Assembly: GCF_901875635.1 (NCBI RefSeq)
Contig: NZ_CABFMN010000153.1
Coordinates: 1 to 17,536, forward strand
Direction: 5' to 3'
Source: Xylophilus ampelinus
Lineage (GTDB): Bacteria > Pseudomonadota > Gammaproteobacteria > Burkholderiales > Burkholderiaceae_C
Length of the DNA: 17,536 bases
The notes under the pieces are model-generated. The model was not told the origin of the DNA. It searched no databases and saw only the letters and a program-made list of their open reading frames with translations. Made by a program: the position numbers and the translations under genes. Shown here one piece after another: positions 1 to 7,996 of this stretch; the stretch's first letter is position 1, and each line of letters opens with the position of its first letter.

Positions 1-84
1 GCGGGCCTCAATGGCGAGACCTGGGTCGAGGCCAACGAGCCGGAGGTGCTGGTCAACGCGCGCGACAGCAAGATGGCAGGCTGA
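1..84 (+). CDS. 3' end of an unidentified gene (27 codons)
   Basis: An open frame runs from the first base of the window to a TGA at 82-84. It encodes a 27-residue acidic tail (reading ...NGETWVEANEPEVLVNARD...SKMAG). The rest of the gene lies outside the window. I do not recognise the family from this tail. It is on the same strand as the antiporter that follows, about 96 bases further on, and a small hairpin lies just after the stop. Coding status rests on the continuous frame and amino-acid composition only. Confidence 0.5.
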   Translation, partial: AGLNGETWVEANEPEVLVNARDSKMAG

Positions 85-85
85 C

Positions 86-100
86 GGGCGTCGTCCGCCC
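86..100 (+). terminator. weak hairpin after the first gene, possible terminator
   Basis: GGGCG (86-90), loop TCGTC, CGCCC (96-100) form a 5-bp GC stem directly after the stop at 84. Only a poor T-containing tract (TCTGT) follows, so termination strength is doubtful. The remainder of the spacer (101-180) is GC-rich. Just before the antiporter start it contains CACAAT (168-173), which could be a -10-like element, but I see no matching -35 and no Shine-Dalgarno sequence. Confidence 0.25.
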
Positions 101-180
101 TCTGTCGTGCTCCGGCCCGGCCCGCCGGCGATGGCCCCGCGTGGCCGTCCCGGCGGCCTCGTTCTTGCACAATGGGCGCC

Positions 181-1869
181 ATGCACCAAGGCGCCTCCCT
201 GATCAACACCATCGCGGCCGCCCTGGGGCTCGCCCTGATCTTCGGCTTCGCGGCCGCGCGCCTGCGGCTGCCCGCCCTGGTCGGCTACCTGTTGGCCGGC
301 GTCATCATCGGGCCGTTCACACCCGGCTTCGTGGCCGACGCCGACATTGCCGCGCAGCTTGCCGAGATCGGCGTCATGCTGCTGATGTTCGGCGTCGGCC
401 TGCATTTCTCGCTCGATGACCTGCTGGCCGTGCGCAAGATCGCGCTGCCGGGGGCGCTGGTCCAGATCGTGGCCGCAACGCTGATGGGCGCGGGCCTCGC
501 CGCCTGGTGGGGCTGGAACCTGGGCGCCGCACTCGTGTTCGGGCTGGCGCTGTCCGTCGCCAGCACGGTGGTGCTGCTGCGCGCGCTGGAGAACCTGGGT
601 CTGCTCGAGTCGCACACCGGCCGTATCGCGGTCGGCTGGCTGGTCGTCGAGGACCTGGCCATGGTGTTGGTGCTGGTGCTGCTGCCACCGCTGGCCGGCG
701 TGCTCGGCGGACGGGCGGAGGGCGACGGTGCGTCGCTGTGGCGCACCCTGGGCATCACGATGCTGCAGGTGGGCGGCTTCCTGACGCTCATGCTCGTGGT
801 GGGGCGGCGCGTCTTCCCCTGGCTGCTGTGGCAGGTCACGCGCACCGGTTCGCGCGAACTCTTCACCCTGTGCGTGGTGGCGGCGGCGGTCAGCATCGCC
901 TTCGCGTCGGCGGCGCTGTTCGGCGTGTCCTTCGCGTTGGGCGCGTTCTTTGCCGGCATGGTGATGCGCGAGTCGGAGTTCAGCCATCGCGCAGCGGAGG
1001 AATCGCTGCCCCTGCGCGACGCCTTCGCCGTCCTGTTCTTCGTTTCGGTCGGCATGCTCTTCGACCCCATGGTGCTCGTGCAGCGGCCGCTGCAGGTGCT
1101 GGCCGTGGTGCTGGTCATCGTCGTGGGCAAGTCGGTGGCGGCCTGCGCGCTGGTGCTGGCCTTCCGCTATCCGCTGGCCACGGCGCTGACGGTGAGCGCG
1201 AGCCTGGCTCAGATCGGCGAGTTCTCGTTCATCCTCATCGCCCTCGGCCTCAAGCACCAGATGCTGCCGCCGCAGGCACAGAGCCTGGTGCTCGCCGGAG
1301 CGCTGATTTCCATCGCGACCAACCCGCTGTGGTTCAGTGCCATCGGTCCCATGCAGCGCTGGTTGCAGGCGCATTCGCCGTTGGCCCGCCGGCTTGATGC
1401 ACGTGAAGATCCCCTGGCGGAGCTCCCCATGAGCACCGAGGCGCGGTACCTGTCACGTCAAGTGGTGCTGGTCGGCTACGGCCGTGTCGGCCGGCGCATC
1501 GCGGCCGCGATGCAGGCCCAGGACATTCCTTTCGTCGTCGCCGACCAGAACCGCGAGCTCGTCGAGCGGCTGCGGGAGCAGGGCATGGCGGCCGTGTGGG
1601 GGGATGCCGCCGAACCGGCCGTGCTGATCCAGGCGCACATCGCGCGCGCGCGGGTGCTGGTGGTGGCGACGCCCGACGCCCTGAACGTGCGACAGATGAT
1701 CGAGACCGCCCGCACCCTCAACCCGGCCATCGAGACCGTGGTGCGCAGCCACAACGAGGCCGAGGCGAAGCTGCTCGCTCAGGAGGCCGATGCGACGGTA
1801 TTCCTCGGCGAGCACGAACTCGCCCAGGCCATGGCGCGCGACGTGCTGCGCCGGGCCGCGGTGGCCTGA
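181..1869 (+). CDS. ybaL: YbaL/KefB-type CPA2 cation:proton antiporter with TrkA-N domain
   Basis: This is an integral inner-membrane monovalent cation:proton antiporter of the CPA2 family (KefB/RosB/YbaL branch). Starting at ATG 181 gives 562 residues, close to the roughly 560 of E. coli YbaL as I recall it, and the N-terminus (MHQGASLINTI) matches the YbaL pattern. An in-frame ATG at 172 would add three residues. Neither start has a clear Shine-Dalgarno sequence. The first 380 or so residues are a chain of hydrophobic helices containing family blocks such as VGYLLAGVIIGPFTPGF, MFGVGLHFS and VASTVVLLRALE. The C-terminal cytosolic part begins with a Rossmann nucleotide-binding motif (VLVGYGRVGRRIA, about residue 430) typical of TrkA-N/RCK regulatory domains. 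Known family roles are K+/H+ or Na+/H+ exchange and envelope stress tolerance; the substrate here is not determinable. It is convergent with the next gene, with a gap of 4 bases. Confidence 0.9.
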   Translation: MHQGASLINTIAAALGLALIFGFAAARLRLPALVGYLLAGVIIGPFTPGFVADADIAAQLAEIGVMLLMFGVGLHFSLDDLLAVRKIALPGALVQIVAATLMGAGLAAWWGWNLGAALVFGLALSVASTVVLLRALENLGLLESHTGRIAVGWLVVEDLAMVLVLVLLPPLAGVLGGRAEGDGASLWRTLGITMLQVGGFLTLMLVVGRRVFPWLLWQVTRTGSRELFTLCVVAAAVSIAFASAALFGVSFALGAFFAGMVMRESEFSHRAAEESLPLRDAFAVLFFVSVGMLFDPMVLVQRPLQVLAVVLVIVVGKSVAACALVLAFRYPLATALTVSASLAQIGEFSFILIALGLKHQMLPPQAQSLVLAGALISIATNPLWFSAIGPMQRWLQAHSPLARRLDAREDPLAELPMSTEARYLSRQVVLVGYGRVGRRIAAAMQAQDIPFVVADQNRELVERLREQGMAAVWGDAAEPAVLIQAHIARARVLVVATPDALNVRQMIETARTLNPAIETVVRSHNEAEAKLLAQEADATVFLGEHELAQAMARDVLRRAAVA

Positions 1870-1873
1870 AGCC

Positions 1874-2278
1874 TCACAGGTCTTCGATCACCAGCCGGCG
1901 ATAGCGCTGGGCGATGGCGTAGGGCGTCGAGCCCACGGCGGCCATCAGACGATCCCGCGCCTCGTCCTCTTCGGTCCGTACCAGAAGGGCGGCATGGCCC
2001 TCGCGCGCCAGCTTGGTGAAGGCCCGCACCGTGGCGCCGTCGGTCCCGGCGGAGGGCAGCGGGTTGTCGGCATCCGCGACGGTCGGCGTGATCTGCGCCA
2101 GGACCACGTTGGCGGGCACGAAGTAGATCTCGTCTCGCGTGAAGTCGTGATCCAGCAGCCTCTGGGCCACTTCCTTGGCCAGCTCCTCGGTCTCGAACAT
2201 CAGCATCGAATGGCCGGTGGGGTAGAAGGCACCGCCGATGGGGGCGAGCATGCTGCTGTCGACAGCCAGATTCCTCAT
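1874..2278 (-). CDS. hypothetical protein, 134 aa, alpha/beta
   Basis: An open frame on the minus strand starts at ATG 2278, preceded by a good Shine-Dalgarno sequence (GAGGAGAT about 7 bases upstream), and ends at TGA 1874-1876. The 134-residue protein has no signal peptide or membrane helix. The predicted order is beta (HSMLMFETEE), alpha (LAKEVAQRLLDHDF), beta (EIYFVPANVV), a linker, alpha (AFTKLAREG), beta (HAALLVRTE), alpha (EARDRLMAAV). This suggests a small ferredoxin-like domain of the kind found in stress-associated proteins. I do not recognise a named family and assign no function. It converges on the antiporter gene, four bases away, so it is a separate transcription unit. Confidence 0.75.
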   Translation of the reverse strand: MRNLAVDSSMLAPIGGAFYPTGHSMLMFETEELAKEVAQRLLDHDFTRDEIYFVPANVVLAQITPTVADADNPLPSAGTDGATVRAFTKLAREGHAALLVRTEEDEARDRLMAAVGSTPYAIAQRYRRLVIEDL

Positions 2279-2551
2279 GGTTCAGATCTCCTCGTAACGG
2301 GCCCTTCGCGGGCAATGCAAGCACGGTAGGCATGCGGGCAGTCGTCCATGTGTAGGAGGAGCCCGGCGGGGCGCGCGCGAGGGTGTCGCTTTCTCGTGAC
2401 TGACTTGCTTTTTTGCGCCGAGGGACGCCAGAATTGCATAAATATCGTCACATTTGTAGCAGAACGTGAATTTGTCGCTTCAGCCACTGAGGTCCTTCGA
2501 CCTACGATCCGGGCAACGTTCGGGTGCAGGTGCACCCCTCATTCCCAAGGC
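2279..2551. promoter_or_regulatory. 273-base spacer with AT-rich promoter-like block
   Basis: The spacer separates the minus-strand hypothetical gene from the plus-strand 82-aa gene, so it must hold promoters in both directions. Bases 2405-2480 are clearly AT-richer than the surroundings and contain TTGCTT (2405), TTGCAT (2434) and TAAATAT (2439-2445). Two near-identical 10-mers, CATTTGTAGC (2451-2460) and AATTTGTCGC (2469-2478), lie 18 bases apart, a spacing that would put two binding sites on nearly the same helix face. No confident -35/-10 pair can be assigned. A long plus-strand frame opens at 2348, but its first 68 codons look non-coding. Confidence 0.35.
2522..2537. repeat. 16-base palindrome just upstream of the 82-aa gene
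   Basis: GGGTGCA (2522-2528), two bases GG, then TGCACCC (2531-2537) form a perfect 7-bp inverted repeat ending 14 bases before the ATG at 2552. The two-base spacer makes an RNA hairpin with the full stem impossible, so a dimeric DNA-binding protein operator is the more natural reading. Function is inferred only from position. Confidence 0.4.
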
Positions 2552-2800
2552 ATGGTCACCTCAGGTCTTCGAAACATCGCTCTCACCGTCCACGAACTCG
2601 AGGACGGCGAGTACCACTGGGTCCTGATGGAAGCAGTGGACGGAGCGGTGGACGATGTCCTGCCTTACATGGTCCTTGAGACCGCCGTGCACCCGCAGCC
2701 GAGCTACTCGAGCGCCCTGGTCGCCGGCGTGGCAGCGATGCGCCGGCTCTTCGGCGGCGATGGGCCCCGCCGCGATGGCGACGGCCCCACGCTGTACTGA
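2552..2800 (+). CDS. hypothetical protein, 82 aa
   Basis: The likely product starts at ATG 2552 (MVTSGLRNIALTVHELEDG...) and ends at TGA 2798-2800. The frame is open further upstream to 2348, but that part covers an AT-rich, promoter-like stretch and reads as implausible protein, so I chose the internal start. Shine-Dalgarno support is weak (AAGG very close to the ATG). The protein is soluble. It has a beta-rich first half (LTVHELEDGEYHWVLMEA) and an alanine-rich helical end (SALVAGVAAMRRLFG). The family is not recognised and no function is claimed. It is followed 27 bases later by the next gene on the same strand, possibly co-transcribed. Confidence 0.6.
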   Translation: MVTSGLRNIALTVHELEDGEYHWVLMEAVDGAVDDVLPYMVLETAVHPQPSYSSALVAGVAAMRRLFGGDGPRRDGDGPTLY

Positions 2801-2827
2801 AGGGCTCGCCCATTGCCCGGCAGCCCG

Positions 2828-3400
2828 ATGAACCGACTCGTCCCCTTCGCCGCCGTGCTCGTGGTGGGCTTCTGCCTGGTGCTGTGGTTTGCCCGTCCGC
2901 AGAGCTCCTTCGAATGGGCGGCGTGGATCCAGGCCATCGGCGTGCTGATGGCGCTGCTCTGGGGGGCGCAGCTCCAGCGCGAGGCTGCCAACCGCACCAA
3001 CCGGCAGGCGCAGCACGTCGCGGCGCTCTTCGCGGCCAACATGCACTGGGTGTTCCGAGAACTGGCCGATGCCTGCGGCAAGGCGAGCTGGGCCGATTTC
3101 GTCGTGCACCGCCGCATCCTCGAGGAGATCCTTGCGCAGGGCCGCGAAGCCAGCTTGCAGCAGCTCGATGGCCGAGGCCTGGCGATGGTGACCAGCCTGC
3201 GGACGATCGCCGTCGAAGCGCTGGAGATCATGGTGCCGCACGCACCGGACGGCGACTGGCTCGCGCTGCACGGCCACTTCGACCGTCGGCTGCCCAGCAT
3301 CACCGGCTGGCTGTCCGCGGCCGGCTACCCGCCCGCCGCCAGCGGCCCCACGGACTACCAGGGCCTGCGTACCTCCTTCGGGCAACTCGGCAACCCCTGA
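2828..3400 (+). CDS. small membrane protein, 190 aa, two N-terminal helices
   Basis: From ATG 2828 to TGA 3398-3400 gives 190 residues. Two hydrophobic segments at about residues 5-20 (PFAAVLVVGFCLVLWF) and 33-48 (WIQAIGVLMALLWGAQ) suggest a hairpin anchored in the inner membrane. The remainder is a soluble, mostly helical domain. An alternative TTG start at 2813 adds five residues and is the one with a better-spaced AAGGG (2800-2804), so the true start is uncertain. I recognise no catalytic motif. It sits between the 82-aa gene and dusA, all on one strand. Confidence 0.65.
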   Translation: MNRLVPFAAVLVVGFCLVLWFARPQSSFEWAAWIQAIGVLMALLWGAQLQREAANRTNRQAQHVAALFAANMHWVFRELADACGKASWADFVVHRRILEEILAQGREASLQQLDGRGLAMVTSLRTIAVEALEIMVPHAPDGDWLALHGHFDRRLPSITGWLSAAGYPPAASGPTDYQGLRTSFGQLGNP

Positions 3401-3441
3401 GGGACAATCCCGGCGCGGCGCCTTCGCCGATGCCAGCCCCC

Positions 3442-4437
3442 ATGTCCGAGCCCTCCCGTTTCCCTGCCGATCGCCTGTCCGTCGCTCCGATGATGGATTG
3501 GACCGACCGGCACTGCCGCTTCTTCCACCGCTTGTTGACGCGCCACGCGTTGCTCTACACCGAGATGGTGACGACGGGCGCTCTGATCCACGGTGACGTG
3601 CCGCGGCACCTGCGCTTTCACGACGGCGAGCACCCCGTGGCCCTGCAACTGGGCGGCAGCGAGCCGGCCGACCTGGCGCTTTGCGCCAAGCTTGGCGAAC
3701 AGTGGGGCTACGACGAGATCAACCTCAATTGCGGCTGCCCGAGCGAGCGCGTGCAGCGCGGTGCCTTCGGCGCCTGCCTGATGGCCGAGCCGCAGCTGGT
3801 GGCCGATTGCGTGAAGGCCATGGTCGACGTGGTCGACGTGCCGGTGACGGTGAAGCACCGCATCGGCATCGACAAGGTGGAGAGCTACGAATTCGTGCGC
3901 GACTTCGTCGGCACCGTGAGCGAGGCGGGCTGCACGACCTTCATCGTGCATGCGCGCAACGCCTGGCTCAAGGGCCTGAGTCCGAAGCAGAACCGCGAGA
4001 TCCCGCCCCTGCGCTATGCGCTGGTGCACCGGCTCAAGCACGACTTTCCGGCGCTGCGCTTCTCGGTCAACGGCGGCATCCAGAACGACGCGCAGGTTCA
4101 CGAGCACCTGCGCCTGCTCGACGGCGTGATGGTCGGCCGCGAGGCGTACCACAACCCCTGGTGGCTGGCCGGCTGGGACGAGCGCTTCTTCGACGCCGCG
4201 CCGAGTGCGCTCACGCGTGAGGAGGTCGAGGCCCGCATGTGCGACTACATGGCCCGCGAGGCGGCCGAGCACGGCACGCCCTGGTCGAACGTCGCGCGTC
4301 ACATGCTGGGCCTGCGCAACGGCCTGCCGGGTGCGCGCCGCTGGCGGCAGGTGTGGAGCGACCACCGCCTCAAGGCCCTGCCGCCGCACGAGGTGATGGC
4401 GCGCGCGCACGCCGTGGCGGTGGCCGAGCCCGCCTGA
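3442..4437 (+). CDS. dusA: tRNA-dihydrouridine(20/20a) synthase DusA
   Basis: DusA is an FMN enzyme that reduces uridines at positions 20/20a of the tRNA D-loop with NADPH, acting in the cytosol. ATG 3442 gives 331 residues, the usual length of the family; an in-frame ATG at 3430 would add four. The N-terminal signature APMMDWTDRHCRFFHR (about 15-30) is characteristic of the DusA subgroup. The TIM-barrel catalytic segment NLNCGCPSERVQRGAFGACL carries the proton-donating cysteine (C99 from this start). KHRIGID and the phosphate-binding NGGIQ, then DGVMVGREAYHNPW, follow in the expected order. No Shine-Dalgarno sequence is visible. A GACAAT at 3403-3408 right after the preceding stop could be a -10 element. 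A downstream 72-base repeat copy starts 5 bases after the stop. Confidence 0.95.
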   Translation: MSEPSRFPADRLSVAPMMDWTDRHCRFFHRLLTRHALLYTEMVTTGALIHGDVPRHLRFHDGEHPVALQLGGSEPADLALCAKLGEQWGYDEINLNCGCPSERVQRGAFGACLMAEPQLVADCVKAMVDVVDVPVTVKHRIGIDKVESYEFVRDFVGTVSEAGCTTFIVHARNAWLKGLSPKQNREIPPLRYALVHRLKHDFPALRFSVNGGIQNDAQVHEHLRLLDGVMVGREAYHNPWWLAGWDERFFDAAPSALTREEVEARMCDYMAREAAEHGTPWSNVARHMLGLRNGLPGARRWRQVWSDHRLKALPPHEVMARAHAVAVAEPA

Positions 4438-4441
4438 GCTC

Positions 4442-4512
4442 TTTCAAGCCAAATCCGGCTGTAACGCCCGCCCTGCTTGCGCAGGCTGCTATCGATTCAG
4501 GAGCAAGTGCCG
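4442..4512 (+). repeat. dispersed ~72-base repeat, copy 1 (dusA/gntR spacer)
   Basis: This is the most diverged member of a three-copy family in this window (others at 9020-9091 and 13051-13122, same orientation). Shared blocks are TTTCAAG at the start, CAAATC, GCTG, then GCTATCGA and AGCAA...GCCG at the end. It also carries a hairpin CCTGC-TTGC-GCAGG (4472-4485) that may end transcription of dusA or gntR, although no T-run follows. It fills essentially the whole spacer and ends immediately before the gntR stop codon. Confidence 0.6.
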
Positions 4513-4513
4513 C

Positions 4514-5161
4514 TCAGGCCGCGGCCTCGAGCCCGTTGCGGAAGTGCGCCTGCATCCGCGCCATCGCCGCCTCCGGGTCGCGCGCCTCGATGGCCGCCAT
4601 CACGGCGCGGTGCTCGGCGAGCGATTCGGCGATGCGCCCAGCCTTGAGCAGCGAGTTGTGGCGGTTGAGCTTCATCACCTTGCGCAGGTCGGCCACCATC
4701 TGGTCGCGCCAGCGGTTGTCGGCGATGGCCAGCACCCGCATGTGGAATCGCTCGTTGATGGCGAAGAAGTGCTCGCGGTCGACCTGGCCCGGTCTGCCTG
4801 CGGCCTCCAGTTCGAGGTGCAAGCCCTTCAGCTCGGCGACCTGCGCGTCGCTCGCACGCTCGGCCACCACGGCAACGGCATCGCTCTCGAGCAGCGCCAG
4901 CAGGTGGTACACGTCGGCCAGGTCGCGCTCCGACACCTCGGTCACGTAGGCGCCGCGGCGCACCTTCATCGTCACCAGGCCTTCGGCCGCGAGCACCTTC
5001 AGCGCCTCGCGCAGGGGCGTGCGGCTGATCCCGAATTCCTCGGCGATCTTCAGCTCGTCGATCCAGCTGCCGGGCTCCAGCTCACGCTGGAAGATGCGCT
5101 GGCGCAGCAGCTCGGCCACCTCTTCGTAGAGAGCGCGCGGGGTGAGCGTGACGGCAGACAT
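4514..5161 (-). CDS. GntR-family (FCD) transcriptional regulator
   Basis: The protein has 215 residues, from ATG 5161 to TGA 4514-4516. The N-terminal winged helix-turn-helix (about residues 8-75) reads ALYEEVAELLRQRIFQ... followed by the GntR signature ISRTPLREALKVLAAEGLV and the wing RRGAYVTEV. The C-terminal all-helical FCD domain (about 80-205) shows the family pattern (LLALLESDAVAVVAE, FHMRVLAIADN, EHRAVMAAIEARD) and carries histidines of the type that bind metal or an organic-acid ligand. It is divergent from the mutase gene across a 191-base spacer. From that arrangement I infer that it controls the propionate/methylmalonyl operon, with an acid or acyl-CoA as the likely effector; this is not shown by the sequence. 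Confidence 0.9.
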   Translation of the reverse strand: MSAVTLTPRALYEEVAELLRQRIFQRELEPGSWIDELKIAEEFGISRTPLREALKVLAAEGLVTMKVRRGAYVTEVSERDLADVYHLLALLESDAVAVVAERASDAQVAELKGLHLELEAAGRPGQVDREHFFAINERFHMRVLAIADNRWRDQMVADLRKVMKLNRHNSLLKAGRIAESLAEHRAVMAAIEARDPEAAMARMQAHFRNGLEAAA

Positions 5162-5189
5162 GGCCGCGACTGTATCGCAGAAATCGGGT

Positions 5190-5219
5190 TTGAATTAATA
5201 ATTACGGATGGGTTAGACT
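5190..5219 (+). promoter_or_regulatory. putative sigma70 promoter and operator for the mutase operon
   Basis: TTGAAT (5190-5195) and TAGACT (5214-5219) with an 18-base spacer each match the sigma70 consensus at four of six positions. The spacer holds an AT-only block in otherwise very GC-rich DNA, AATT-AAT-AATT (5193-5203), a short dyad that could be the operator of the divergent GntR protein. The start site would leave a 5' untranslated leader of about 125 bases before ATG 5353. I looked for a cobalamin riboswitch in that leader and did not find its B12 box. Confidence 0.4.
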
Positions 5220-5352
5220 CGCCAGCGGCTCTTCGGTCAGGTGCGGCGTGCAAGCTCGCCGGCTGGCTGCGGCAAGCGTCGGTGGGGTCACCGGCGCGCC
5301 GTGCACGGAGCCAGGCCCGACCTTCCCTCACACCGCCACCGCACGCGCCGCC

Positions 5353-7512
<2,160 letters not shown>

Positions 7513-7542
7513 CAGCCCTCCGAACAACACAGGCCATTTCCA

Positions 7543-7568
7543 CCGTTCGGGCTGAGCTTGTCGAAGCC
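7543..7568 (+). repeat. REP-like repeat, copy 1 (upstream of GIY-YIG gene)
   Basis: This 26-base element starts CCGTTCGGG and ends TCGAAGCC. It matches the reverse complement of the element at 7938-7963 at 25 of 26 positions. GGGCT (7549-7553) and AGCCC (7565-7569) can pair around an 11-base loop GAGCTTGTCGA. It lies in the 73-base spacer between the mutase stop and the GIY-YIG start, 17 bases before the TTG. Elements of this type are, from general knowledge, highly repeated in Comamonadaceae and some other proteobacteria. Confidence 0.85.
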
Positions 7569-7585
7569 CCTTCCCCCTCAGTCGC

Positions 7586-7996
7586 TTGAAACCCTTTTTC
7601 GTTTATTTGCTGCGCTGTTCGGACGGCTCGTACTACGCGGGGCAAACCGATGATTTGGGCGTACGCCTGCAACAGCACGGTGATGGTTTGGTCGGCTACA
7701 CAGCGACGCGCAAGCCGATCGAGCTGCTGTGGCAGGGCGAGTTCGAAACGCGTGAAGGCGCGATTGCCTTCGAGCAGCGGATCAAGGGGTGGTCGCGGGC
7801 GAAGAAGGAGGCCTTGGCTCGTGGCGATTGGCCTGCGATTCAACATCTGGCTCGATCTCGTACAGGTCCGTCCTCCCAACCCATTCGCCCTGAGCTTGGC
7901 GAAGGGCAGGATGGAGCACCGGCATCGATTGCGTCCCGGCTTCGACAGGCTCAGCCCGAACGGGTGGGGGGCAAGCCGATGGGAGAGGCTCCGTGA
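7586..7996 (+). CDS. GIY-YIG nuclease with REP-derived tail
   Basis: This is a small GIY-YIG superfamily endonuclease, YhbQ-like, probably of the site-specific single-strand nuclease type. From TTG 7586 to TGA 7994-7996 it has 136 residues. The core domain covers about residues 1-85. It opens FFVYLLRCSDGSYYAGQTDD, with V6-Y7-L8 and Y17-A18-G19 at the GIY and YIG positions. R27 follows (GVRLQQH), then the catalytic-type glutamate E63 and the closing block IKGWSRAKKEALARGDW. Residues 91-136 are not part of the domain; they are largely translated repeat DNA (7881-7907 and 7938-7963). No Shine-Dalgarno sequence precedes the TTG. A REP hairpin sits just upstream, and the stop overlaps the meaB start (GTGA), suggesting coupling. 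It interrupts the usual mutase-meaB adjacency, which suggests insertion as a cassette. Confidence 0.85.
   Translation: MKPFFVYLLRCSDGSYYAGQTDDLGVRLQQHGDGLVGYTATRKPIELLWQGEFETREGAIAFEQRIKGWSRAKKEALARGDWPAIQHLARSRTGPSSQPIRPELGEGQDGAPASIASRLRQAQPERVGGKPMGEAP
7881..7907 (+). repeat. REP-like repeat, copy 2 (inside GIY-YIG ORF tail)
   Basis: Same orientation as copy 1. Stem GCCCT (7887-7891) and AGGGC (7903-7907) flank the loop GAGCTTGGCGA, which differs from the loop of copy 1 at one base. The stem bases have changed on both sides (GGGCT/AGCCC in copy 1), so pairing is preserved. It encodes about residues 99-107 of the nuclease frame (read as PIRPELGEG). Confidence 0.8.
7938..7963 (-). repeat. 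REP-like repeat, copy 3 (inverted)
   Basis: On the plus strand it reads GGCTTCGAC...CCCGAACGG, the inverse of copy 1 with one difference in 26. It lies 30 bases from copy 2, giving an inverted REP pair, and 29 bases before the meaB start. It encodes about residues 118-126 (RLRQAQPER) of the nuclease frame. With copy 1 it bounds a 421-base unit holding the whole GIY-YIG domain. Confidence 0.85.

Noticed and set aside
2884..3441. Long N-terminal extension of dusA reaching back to 2884
   Set aside because: The extension is an Ala/Arg/Gly/Pro-rich off-frame reading of the upstream membrane protein gene; the DusA family starts near 3430-3442.
4472..4485. Rho-independent terminator between dusA and gntR
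   Set aside because: The CCTGC/GCAGG hairpin is real but short, lacks a T-run, and is part of the dispersed repeat copy, so I did not call it a terminator.
5221..5352. Cobalamin riboswitch in the leader of the B12-dependent mutase
   Set aside because: The long leader invited the idea, but I find no B12 box (GCCACTG-type) and no matching helix pattern.
7543..7963. CRISPR-like array
   Set aside because: The three repeats are irregularly spaced, in mixed orientation, with coding sequence between them and no cas genes.
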